Position numbers and translations under genes: made by a program. The notes under the pieces were generated by a model, which saw only the letters and a list, made by a program, of their open reading frames with translations, was not told where the DNA came from and searched no databases. Of a stretch of DNA of 15,111 bases, positions 1 to 6,310 are shown piece after piece. Each line of letters opens with the position of its first letter. Positions within the stretch are counted from its first letter, which is position 1. This stretch comes from Bacillota bacterium (lineage in GTDB: Bacteria; Bacillota; Clostridia; Oscillospirales; Ruminococcaceae), in assembly GCA_023431215.1 (NCBI GenBank), contig JAEYXR010000076.1:1-15111 (forward strand), in the 5' to 3' direction.

Positions 1-71
1 CCCCAATGAAGCAGCACTCCAAAGGCTACCACGAGCAGGATTTTTTTTGTATTCTTTTTGTTTAATTCCAT
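1..71 (-). CDS. Partial membrane protein, probable AI-2E family transporter (N-terminus only)
   Basis: Only the first 23 codons lie in the window. Read on the minus strand from the ATG at 71-69, the protein begins MELNKKNTKKILLVVAFG and continues into a hydrophobic stretch ending LLHWG. A purine-rich site (GGAAGG, about 78-84 on the plus strand) sits at a proper distance upstream. A lysine-rich start followed at once by a membrane helix is typical of clostridial AI-2E/PurR-regulated permease family proteins, which are eight-helix membrane proteins, but so short a piece cannot prove the family. The gene is divergent from the MATE transporter and shares the 72-422 intergenic region with it. That a gene starts here is well supported; the family call is a guess from N-terminal resemblance. 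Confidence 0.55.
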   Translation of the reverse strand, partial: MELNKKNTKKILLVVAFGVLLHW

Positions 72-131
72 TGATGTTTCCTTCCCGGGCCCCTGCCCCT
101 GGCTCCTTAATATGGTAACAACTGTAAACTC

Positions 132-160
132 AATATATCAATATCTGGTGCAATTTACAA
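132..160 (-). promoter_or_regulatory. Putative promoter of the leftward partial gene
   Basis: On the minus strand TTGTAA (plus 155-160) is followed after 17 bases by TATATT (plus 132-137). This would start RNA near 125 and give a leader of about 50 bases that runs through a G-rich stretch before the ribosome binding site. The hexamers and spacing fit a sigma-A promoter; no experimental support is available. Confidence 0.4.
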
Positions 161-189
161 TATTTTAATATGAAAATTATGAACAAACT

Positions 190-215
190 AATAATATCAA
201 GCTTTTGATATTATT
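190..215. repeat. Perfect 11-bp inverted repeat in the divergent intergenic region
   Basis: AATAATATCAA (190-200) and TTGATATTATT (205-215) are exact inverted copies separated by GCTT. The element lies between the leftward promoter and the MATE gene. It has no GC-rich stem and no long T tract, so it is a poor terminator. A dyad operator for a dimeric repressor is the more natural reading. Confidence 0.5.
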
Positions 216-386
216 GTAAGCACAATACATCGCTTCATGCAAAATACTAAGGAAGATTATACCTAAAACCTGCTGGTGGATGTGTCCTTTTTTATGGATA
301 AAATGGAATTGCACCTATCCCTCTGTGAAAATCCTGAAAAGCACTTGCAAAATTTATGTAAACAGTGCACAATTAATAATGTTTTA

Positions 387-392
387 TATAAT
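387..392 (+). promoter_or_regulatory. Putative -10 element of the MATE transporter gene
   Basis: A perfect TATAAT lies 31 bases before the ATG at 423. The matching -35 region (364-370) is poor, so the promoter may be weak or need an activator. The rest of 72-422 holds the leftward promoter, the inverted repeat at 190-215 and no convincing gene. Confidence 0.35.
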
Positions 393-422
393 ATTACTAA
401 AACTTAACAAGGTAGGTTATAC

Positions 423-1745
423 ATGTTTACAAAAAAAGATTTATCAAGGCTCATTGTGCCTTTGATTATAGAGCAGCTGCTGGCCGTTACCATTGGCCTT
501 GCCGATACGCTGATGGTATCCAGTGTGGGAGAGGCCGCCGTAAGCGGTGTTTCCACTGTGGATACCATCAATATACTGTTAATCAACATTTTCTCTGCTT
601 TGGCCACCGGCGGCTCCATTGTTGCAGCCCAGCACCTGGGCAAAGATGACACCGAAAATGCCGGTATGGTTGCCAAGCAGCTGATTTATGCTGTTGCTGC
701 AATCTCGGTGGTTGTCATGGGCATCTGCCTCTTGATGGGAACCCCTCTGCTTCATGGTATCTTTGGCAATCTGGAGCCTTCCGTGATGGAAACATGCCGT
801 GTTTACTTTTTCTGGTCTGCACTTTCCTATCCTTTTATTGCAATATACAATGCCGGCGCAGCTCTGTTTCGTTCTATGGGCAACTCTAAGGTTTCTATGT
901 TTACATCCCTTGTGATGAATATAATTAACGTAAGCGGCAACGCAATCTTTATCTTTGTCTTTCAGTGGGGAGTGGCGGGCGCAGCCATTGCTTCCCTCAT
1001 CTCCCGCTGCATTGGCTCCATTATAGTCATTGTTTTGCTGAAGAATCAGGAAAACCGGATACATATTGAAGATCTCCTGCGATTTGAATGGCATCCTCAT
1101 ACAATTAAGCAAATTTTAGGGCTTGGTATCCCCAACGGTTTGGAAAACGGTATGTTCCAAATTGGTAAGATTTTGGTACAGGGGTTGGTTGCCTCCTTTG
1201 GCACTGCCGCCATTGCCGCCAACGCGGTAGCCAATAGTGTGGGCACCTGCAGCAGTATTCCCGGCTCCGCCATCGGTCTTGCTTTGATTACCGTGGTGGG
1301 GCAGTGTGTAGGTGCCGGCGATTACGCTGCAGCAAAGCGCTATACCTTTAAGCTGGTTGGAATTGCGTTTGCACTCATTATGACAATCAATGTATGCCTT
1401 TATTTTTCCACACCCTTTTTAACTGGCTTGTACGGACTCCCGCCTCAAACCACCCAGCTGGCTCAGCAACTGCTATACAGCTACTTTGCTCTGTGTGTCT
1501 TTTGGCCCTTTGCCTTCCCTCTGCCTAACGGCCTGCGCGCCGCCGGCGATGTAAAGTTTACAATGGCGGTCTCTATTTTTTCTATGTGGGTGTTCCGTGT
1601 TGGTTTCAGCTATTTGTTGGGCCGCTATTTTGGGCTTGGTGTACTGGGTGTTTGGATTGGTATGTATATTGACTGGATATTTAGAGGAATTGCCTTTGTT
1701 TTGCGCCTTGCAGGCAGTCGTTGGCATAACAAGGCCGTTGTATAG
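423..1745 (+). CDS. MATE family multidrug/toxic compound efflux transporter
   Basis: The 440-residue product is hydrophobic almost throughout, with regularly spaced membrane segments, and the length is normal for MATE pumps (about 440-460 residues, twelve helices). The N-terminal stretch LADTLMVSSVGEAAVSGVS, just after the first helix, is the hallmark MATE helix 1-2 region, and the internal PNGLENGMFQIGK segment fits the start of the second half. Family members export drugs or metabolites across the cell membrane by Na+ or H+ antiport; the substrate cannot be read here. The ATG at 423 is preceded by AAGGTAGG at 409-416. The gene ends with TAG and has no strong terminator, and the next gene 200 bases away appears to have its own promoter. 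Confidence 0.93.
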   Translation: MFTKKDLSRLIVPLIIEQLLAVTIGLADTLMVSSVGEAAVSGVSTVDTINILLINIFSALATGGSIVAAQHLGKDDTENAGMVAKQLIYAVAAISVVVMGICLLMGTPLLHGIFGNLEPSVMETCRVYFFWSALSYPFIAIYNAGAALFRSMGNSKVSMFTSLVMNIINVSGNAIFIFVFQWGVAGAAIASLISRCIGSIIVIVLLKNQENRIHIEDLLRFEWHPHTIKQILGLGIPNGLENGMFQIGKILVQGLVASFGTAAIAANAVANSVGTCSSIPGSAIGLALITVVGQCVGAGDYAAAKRYTFKLVGIAFALIMTINVCLYFSTPFLTGLYGLPPQTTQLAQQLLYSYFALCVFWPFAFPLPNGLRAAGDVKFTMAVSIFSMWVFRVGFSYLLGRYFGLGVLGVWIGMYIDWIFRGIAFVLRLAGSRWHNKAVV

Positions 1746-1867
1746 CACTATTCTTATATTTTTATTTTGACAATTTTGCACAATACAACAAATGAAAGCT
1801 TTAAAAAGCATGATCAGTTTTAAAAGCACTGTAAAAACTGCTTATATATCGGTTTTATGAAAATATA

Positions 1868-1897
1868 GTGACAGTACTGCATAGTTTTTGGTATACT
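1868..1897 (+). promoter_or_regulatory. Putative promoter of the DUF362 gene
   Basis: GTGACA (1868-1873) is followed after 18 bases by TATACT (1892-1897). The leader to the ATG at 1946 is about 40 bases and carries the GGAGG site at 1934-1938. Spacing and hexamers are acceptable for sigma-A. Confidence 0.4.
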
Positions 1898-1945
1898 AGA
1901 TTTGTTCGTTTGCGTATTCTAAATTAACAGGGTGGAGGCGAAAAT

Positions 1946-3058
1946 ATGAATAAAGCAAAAGTATATTTTACCGATTTGCATACCGGACTGGATACAAATC
2001 TTTTGTTAAAGCTTAAAAAACTGATTACTACCGCCGGCATGGATCAACTACCGCTGGCCGGAGCCTATACAGCTATCAAAATACATTTTGGTGAGCCGGG
2101 AAATCTTGCATACCTTCGACCAAACTTTTCTAAAGTACTGGTAGACTTTATCAAAGAGCGTGGAGGGAAAGTTTTTCTGACAGATTGCAACACCTTGTAC
2201 GTGGGCGGGCGCAAAAACGCATTAGACCACATGGATGCCGCCTATGAAAACGGCTATAATCCTTTTGCAACCGGTTGCCATGTTATCATTGCCGATGGGC
2301 TAAAAGGCACCGACGAGGTCTTGATTCCTGTTGAGGGTGGCGAATATGTAAAAGAAGCCAAAATTGGGCGTGCTGTTATGGATGCCGATGTTTTGGTAAC
2401 TCTGAACCACTTTAAGGGGCACGAAGCCACAGGCTTTGGAGGCGCCTTAAAAAATATTGGTATGGGCTGCGGCTCCAGAGCAGGTAAAATGGAAATGCAC
2501 AGTAGCGGCAAACCTTTTGTTGAGCAGTCTGCCTGTATTGGCTGCGGCCGCTGTGCCAAAGTCTGTGCACACAGCGCCATTTCTTTTTCCAACAAAAAAG
2601 CTTCCATCAACCATGACCGATGTGTGGGCTGCGGACGCTGCATTGGCGTATGTCCCACCGATGCTGTTGCCGCTGCCGGTGATGAGGCAAATGATATTCT
2701 CAACAAAAAAATTGCAGAGTATTCCCTTGCTGTTCTTCAGGGTCGCCCCCATTTTCATGTAAGCCTTGTGGTAGACGTTTCACCTTATTGTGACTGCCAT
2801 GCCGAAAACGACCTGCCAATTATTCCTGATGTAGGCATGCTGGCTTCTTTTGACCCGGTAGCCCTTGACATGGCCTGTGCAGACCTTTGCAACCAGCAGC
2901 CTGTGATGCCCGGTGGCCGCTTAGAAAAAATGCACCGGCAGCAGAGTCAGGATCACTTTTGTGCCAACCACCCCGAAACCGACTGGCGTGTGTGCCTGGA
3001 CCATGCTCAGGCATTGGGCATTGGTACCAAGGAATATGAGCTGATTACCATTAAATAA
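1946..3058 (+). CDS. DUF362 domain protein with two 4Fe-4S clusters
   Basis: The 370-residue protein has the DUF362 layout: an N-terminal part with AIKIHFGEPGN, a central HFKGHEATGFGGALKNIGMG motif and a C-terminal part with a conserved DPVALDMACAD segment. Inserted between them is a dicluster ferredoxin module. The cysteines of the first CxxCxxCxxxC motif are 197, 200, 203 and 207, and of the second 226, 229, 232 and 236, the latter followed by the usual PTDA. The protein probably transfers electrons in the cytoplasm; no signal peptide is visible. The reaction of this family is not established, so none is assigned. The start is fixed by a strong GGAGG seven bases before ATG. It appears to be a single-gene unit. 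The nearest downstream gene is a tRNA with its own promoter. Confidence 0.92.
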   Translation: MNKAKVYFTDLHTGLDTNLLLKLKKLITTAGMDQLPLAGAYTAIKIHFGEPGNLAYLRPNFSKVLVDFIKERGGKVFLTDCNTLYVGGRKNALDHMDAAYENGYNPFATGCHVIIADGLKGTDEVLIPVEGGEYVKEAKIGRAVMDADVLVTLNHFKGHEATGFGGALKNIGMGCGSRAGKMEMHSSGKPFVEQSACIGCGRCAKVCAHSAISFSNKKASINHDRCVGCGRCIGVCPTDAVAAAGDEANDILNKKIAEYSLAVLQGRPHFHVSLVVDVSPYCDCHAENDLPIIPDVGMLASFDPVALDMACADLCNQQPVMPGGRLEKMHRQQSQDHFCANHPETDWRVCLDHAQALGIGTKEYELITIK

Positions 3059-3105
3059 AATAGACTTGAATCTTAAAATAACCGAAACGTCTTATTCAAC
3101 GGCTC

Positions 3106-3134
3106 TTGACTTTTCCATTTTTTTGATGGATAAT
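3106..3134 (+). promoter_or_regulatory. Promoter of the tRNA-Gly gene
   Basis: TTGACT (3106-3111) is followed after exactly 17 bases by GATAAT (3129-3134), and the tRNA begins 11 bases later. This is a near-consensus sigma-A promoter placed as expected for a single tRNA unit. Confidence 0.65.
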
Positions 3135-3145
3135 AAAGGAGCTGT

Positions 3146-3219
3146 GCGGACGTAGTTTAATGGCAGAACTCCAGCTTCCCAAGCTGGTCGCGCGAGTTCG
3201 ATTCTCGTCGTCCGCTCCA
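3146..3219 (+). tRNA. tRNA-Gly, anticodon CCC
   Basis: A complete cloverleaf can be drawn. The acceptor stem is GCGGACG (3146-3152) with CGTCCGC (3209-3215), the discriminator is T3216 and CCA is encoded at 3217-3219. The anticodon stem is CCAGC (3171-3175) with GCTGG (3183-3187), around the loop TTCCCAA, so the anticodon is CCC (3178-3180) and reads GGG glycine codons. The T arm has five pairs, including one G-U, around the loop TTCGATT. The gene has its own promoter and terminator. Confidence 0.96.
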
Positions 3220-3224
3220 ATTGC

Positions 3225-3268
3225 AAAACCTCGTAGAACAGCTGTATTGGCTCAACTACGAGGTTTTT
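3225..3268 (+). terminator. Intrinsic terminator of tRNA-Gly
   Basis: AAAACCTCGTAG (3225-3236) pairs perfectly with CTACGAGGTTTT (3256-3267), with a 19-base loop and a T tract at 3264-3268. It begins six bases after the encoded CCA. Confidence 0.85.
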
Positions 3269-3629
3269 ATTTGTGCTATATCTTATAAAATCAGTTCTTA
3301 GGTTGTCTATATGACTTTTGTATCAAATGATGGCAAAATGCCCCTAGATTAATACGCTCCATTGAAAACGATACTTACTTATTAAAACCTTACACCATAT
3401 AAGGCAGCTTGCCATGGCCGATATAAGATAATGTCGGCTTTCCCGTCATGTGCTATTGGTGTGTTTCTCTTTTCATCATAGTATTCGTCAATCTATTCCT
3501 TGTTATTTTATTGCTTAACTAAATTCAAGTGTGCATTAAGCAAACAGTCTTTTAACAATTTATACTGTCCTCCTAATATAACAGCGCAGGATGATTAAGC
3601 TGATTTAAAAACAGCTATGACAAAATGAG
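3269..3629. other. Intergenic region of about 360 bases without a convincing gene
   Basis: No reading frame with a good ribosome site is visible. It contains an 8-bp inverted repeat, TTGCTTAA (3511-3518) and TTAAGCAA (3536-3543), and towards its right end the putative promoter of the kinase operon. A minus-strand stretch at about 3382-3495 stays open for some 36 codons without a start. It may be the degraded tail of a lost gene, but it matched no family I recognise. Confidence 0.5.
3552..3579 (+). promoter_or_regulatory. Putative promoter of the kinase-regulator operon
   Basis: TTAACA (3552-3557) is followed after 16 bases by TAATAT (3574-3579). This would give a leader of about 70 bases before the kinase ATG. 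The 11-bp direct repeats found before the adhesin gene are not seen here, so self-activation through the same sites is not suggested. Confidence 0.35.
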
Positions 3630-3653
3630 GTGAAACCGCCGTTAGGCGATTTT

Positions 3654-4907
3654 ATGAAAATGAGACAAGAAGAAATGCTGAAACAGGCAGTTATGGGTAA
3701 GAACAGCAGATACAAGAACAAAACATTGATAGACTTTAATAAATGGTGCGGTCAGATCGTATTGGTCAGTCATGCTACGGCTATCCTTATGGTTTTGTCC
3801 CATATCGTTTGGTATTTTGCGGCTAGAAGTATTCTTGCTTGGCCTCCTGATGTTTATCTAAGGGACTATATCGTTTTGCCTGCAATCGGTTTTTTTATTC
3901 TCAATACATTTGTTGACAGATGTGTTCGCTCTCCCCACATTCCACTTCCTGTAAAGGAATATTTATCTCTTTCACTTTTTATCATTTCTTCACTTTACCT
4001 CTCTCTAACCCATGACATTGCAAAGGTTTTATTGTGTTCTTATATCCTACCTATTTTTGCCTCTACTATTTTTTTAAACACGAAACTAACTCGTCGAATC
4101 TTTCTAATGAGTATTGTTGCTGTATTGATGATTAGTGTCAAAATGTATTATACGGGAAGACTAGACAACGATATGGTCATGGAAATTTTTGTAGCTTGTT
4201 TTATGTTCTTCTGCTCATATATATTGGCTAAAATGTTAATCCAGTATAGTCAAAATAATCTTACGGCCCTGATAAAATCAACTGAAGAAGCAATCAATAA
4301 TGAACTGGCATTTTTGCAAGTACAGATTAAGCCTCATTTTTTATATAATGCAATCAATACCATCATCTCTTTTTGTTATATCGACAGTGAAAAGGCGGCT
4401 AGTTTGCTTGTTAATTTAAGTAAATATTTAAGGCTACTATTTGACTTTGACCATAAGTTGATGAGAGTTTCTTTACAAAGAGAACTTGAGATGATAAAAG
4501 CCTATGTTGCAATAGAAAAAGCCCGTTTTGGAGACCTGATTCATGTAGAATATGATATTGACCCCAAGCTTTTAAGTATGGAAATCCCCTCTTTTTGTAT
4601 TCAGCCTTTGGTGGAGAATGCTGTCAAGCATGGGCTTTGTAAAAAAGATGCAGGTGGAAGCATCCTGATATCCGCAAAAAGACTCGATGAAACCGTTATC
4701 ATCACGGTTCGTGATACCGGAGCAGGAATGTCTGCGGAAATACTCAATAAATTAAAAAATGTAGATTCTACAAATGAGGGCGTTGGATTTTTTAGTGTCA
4801 ACAGACGCATTATGGGATGGAGAGATGCGGAGGTTGATATTCAGAGCGCACCAGACGAAGGAACCTCTGTGATCATAAAAATAGCAGATGGTATTAAAAA
4901 GAGGTGA
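3654..4907 (+). CDS. LytS/YehU-type sensor histidine kinase
   Basis: The roughly 417-residue protein has an N-terminal membrane region with about six hydrophobic helices (about residues 27-190), then a cytoplasmic kinase core. The phosphoacceptor box is QVQIKPHFLYNAINTI with His228, the hallmark of the His_kinase (PF06580) subclass. The N box is VENAVKHGL with Asn322, and the G boxes are DTGAGM and GVGFFSVNRR. It should autophosphorylate in response to an unknown membrane signal and pass phosphate to the regulator encoded seven bases downstream. I chose the ATG at 3654, with AGGCG eight bases upstream. An in-frame GTG at 3630 would add eight residues but overlaps its own GAGGTGA motif. PF06580 kinases often pair with LytTR regulators; here the partner is SARP-like. 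Base composition looks more AT-rich than in the adhesin gene. Confidence 0.93.
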   Translation: MKMRQEEMLKQAVMGKNSRYKNKTLIDFNKWCGQIVLVSHATAILMVLSHIVWYFAARSILAWPPDVYLRDYIVLPAIGFFILNTFVDRCVRSPHIPLPVKEYLSLSLFIISSLYLSLTHDIAKVLLCSYILPIFASTIFLNTKLTRRIFLMSIVAVLMISVKMYYTGRLDNDMVMEIFVACFMFFCSYILAKMLIQYSQNNLTALIKSTEEAINNELAFLQVQIKPHFLYNAINTIISFCYIDSEKAASLLVNLSKYLRLLFDFDHKLMRVSLQRELEMIKAYVAIEKARFGDLIHVEYDIDPKLLSMEIPSFCIQPLVENAVKHGLCKKDAGGSILISAKRLDETVIITVRDTGAGMSAEILNKLKNVDSTNEGVGFFSVNRRIMGWRDAEVDIQSAPDEGTSVIIKIADGIKKR

Positions 4908-4914
4908 GCAACAT

Positions 4915-6036
4915 ATGTTAAACGCAATTATTATTGATGATGAAAAGCCTTCCATTAAACTAAATAAGCTTTTGTTGGAAAAAACTGGTGAGATACGTGT
5001 GGTAGGTACCTCTTTAAGTGCTTTACAAGCCCTTTCTATGGTGCAGAGACTAAAGCCCGATGTGGTGTTTTTAGATATAGAAATGCCTGAAATGTCAGGA
5101 TTGGAACTTGCTGAAAAAATTATAGAAACTAATAACGATATAGAGATTGTATTTGTTACCGCCTATGAAAAGTACGCTCTTGAAGCCTTTCGTGTAAATG
5201 CTATTCATTACATACTTAAACCATTATCTCCTGAAAGCATTTTGCAAACAGTTACAAGACTGAAAAAAATCAGGCCGCTTCAGGATTCTGTTAACCAGTT
5301 CTTCGACCAGGGTCGTATTTACTGTTTTGGTAAATTGTTGGTATACGGAGTGGGGTATGGAACAGCAGTGAGATGGCGTACTTCAAAGGCTGAGGAGCTT
5401 TTTGCTTTTATGGTGCAAAATTTAAACAAAGAAGTATCTAAATGGAAAATAACTGAAGCTCTTTGGCCTGAATGCGAAACGGAAAAACTAAATGTAAATT
5501 TACATACGACTATTTACCAGGTAAAAAAGACATTACTTTCTGCAAATATAAAATTTTACTTAACCTTCATTAACGGTAGATATAAGCTGGAGCTGCCGGG
5601 TATATACATCGATACTGCTGAATTTGAAGCAGCAACTTATAGAGAAATCGTATTGTCTGAAGCATCTTTGCAACAATACGAAAAGGCTCTTAGTTTATAC
5701 AAAGGCGATTATTTGGAAGAAAATCAGTATTTTTGGTCTCAAAGCAAAGCCGAAGAATATTCATCAAAATATCGCTGTCTGGTTTGTGAGCTATCTAAAT
5801 ATTATGAACACAAGAAAGACTATAAAAGTGCCCAAGAGATTTTGCAAAAGGCTCTGACAAAATTTCCACTTGATGATACCCTCAACGAATATTTGCTAAA
5901 ATTGTTTTTTATAAAAAATGATAAGGCATCCTTGATGATGTTTTATAACAAAATGAAAGAGCTTTATCAATCTGAGCTGGGCATTTCACCAAATGCGACT
6001 ATGAAAAATTTGTATAACAGAATATTTGAATTATAA
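4915..6036 (+). CDS. Response regulator with receiver, winged-helix and BTAD (SARP-like) domains
   Basis: The 373-residue regulator starts with a CheY-like receiver domain (1-120). The acidic pair is Asp8/Asp9, the phosphoacceptor is Asp54 in LDIEMPEMSG, and the conserved Lys102 lies in ILKPLSP. A winged-helix DNA-binding domain follows (about 133-226, with the EELFAFMVQN and NVNLHTTIYQVKKTL helices). A bacterial transcriptional activator domain (BTAD, about 230-373), helical and TPR-like, completes it. This is the receiver-fused SARP architecture, a transcription activator phosphorylated by the upstream kinase. The ATG at 4915 is chosen over an in-frame ATG at 4888 because AAGAGGTGA, which overlaps the kinase stop codon, lies just before it. 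The two genes are translationally coupled. A terminator follows at 6101-6156. The likely target is the adhesin gene next door. Confidence 0.92.
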   Translation: MLNAIIIDDEKPSIKLNKLLLEKTGEIRVVGTSLSALQALSMVQRLKPDVVFLDIEMPEMSGLELAEKIIETNNDIEIVFVTAYEKYALEAFRVNAIHYILKPLSPESILQTVTRLKKIRPLQDSVNQFFDQGRIYCFGKLLVYGVGYGTAVRWRTSKAEELFAFMVQNLNKEVSKWKITEALWPECETEKLNVNLHTTIYQVKKTLLSANIKFYLTFINGRYKLELPGIYIDTAEFEAATYREIVLSEASLQQYEKALSLYKGDYLEENQYFWSQSKAEEYSSKYRCLVCELSKYYEHKKDYKSAQEILQKALTKFPLDDTLNEYLLKLFFIKNDKASLMMFYNKMKELYQSELGISPNATMKNLYNRIFEL

Positions 6037-6100
6037 TAATATCAGTAAAAGTTTTTTAAAGGAAAGCCATATTTTTTGATACATTTGCAGAAAATCTCAT

Positions 6101-6156
6101 AGCAAGGACGTACTTTTGTGTTGTATTACAGAAAAGTATGGCCTTGTTATTTTTTT
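6101..6156 (+). terminator. Intrinsic terminator of the kinase-regulator operon
   Basis: A long stem pairs 6101-6117 with 6132-6148: AGCAAGG with CCTTGTT, and CGTACTTTT with AAAAGTATG, with one internal mismatch. The loop has 14 bases and a T-rich tract follows at 6147-6156. It separates the regulatory operon from the adhesin gene, which therefore needs its own promoter. Confidence 0.85.
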
Positions 6157-6172
6157 AGCATTTATTCCAATT

Positions 6173-6194
6173 AAAATGTCCAGAAAATGTACAG
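6173..6194 (+). promoter_or_regulatory. Two 11-bp direct repeats, candidate SARP-type activator site
   Basis: AAAATGTCCAG (6173-6183) is followed head to tail by AAAATGTACAG (6184-6194), with ten of eleven positions identical. The tandem occupies the place of the -35 element. In the register TCCAGAA (6179-6185) and TACAGAA (6190-6196), heptamers repeat with 11-bp pitch and the second ends 8 bases before the -10. That is the arrangement known for SARP binding sites in Streptomyces. The regulator gene directly upstream has the matching domains. Confidence 0.6.
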
Positions 6195-6201
6195 AATGCC
6201 T

Positions 6202-6210
6202 TGCTATAAT
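6202..6210 (+). promoter_or_regulatory. Extended -10 promoter of the adhesin gene
   Basis: TGCTATAAT contains a perfect TATAAT (6205-6210) with the TGn extension. The -35 position (6182-6187, AGAAAA) does not resemble TTGACA, so an activator is probably needed. RNA would start near 6217, giving a leader of about 94 bases. Confidence 0.6.
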
Positions 6211-6241
6211 AAAATTTGATTATCAAGGAAATCAGCATATT

Positions 6242-6270
6242 CTCCAAATTTTCTTATGCTTTTTGGAGGA
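6242..6270 (+). promoter_or_regulatory. Leader hairpin with an extra Shine-Dalgarno-like GGAGGA
   Basis: CTCCAAA (6242-6248) pairs with TTTGGAG (6262-6268), and GGAGGA occupies 6265-6270, over 40 bases before the real ribosome site. No proper gene follows it. It could stabilise the mRNA or be coincidental. Confidence 0.3.
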
Positions 6271-6310
6271 TTAGTTGTAATCAGAGTCTGTAAAAAACGA
6301 GGTATAAGAT

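Noticed and set aside
280..465. 61-codon plus-strand reading frame before and into the MATE gene
   Set aside because: It overlaps the better supported MATE start, has a badly spaced GGTGG site, spans the MATE -10 element and shows no recognisable protein features.
1790..1835. Possible terminator after the MATE gene (CTTTAAAA and TTTTAAAAG arms)
   Set aside because: The arms are purely AT-rich near the loop, need a bulge and lack a following T tract.
3382..3495. Minus-strand open stretch of about 36 codons (reads IDEYYDEKRNTP near its start)
   Set aside because: It has a weak similarity in feel to transposase tails, but no start codon, no second motif and no terminal inverted repeats. Not enough to call a pseudogene.
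3146..6036. tRNA-Gly as the attachment site of a genomic island carrying the adhesin cassette
   Set aside because: The kinase-regulator genes look more AT-rich, but I found no integrase and no second copy of the tRNA 3' end in the window.
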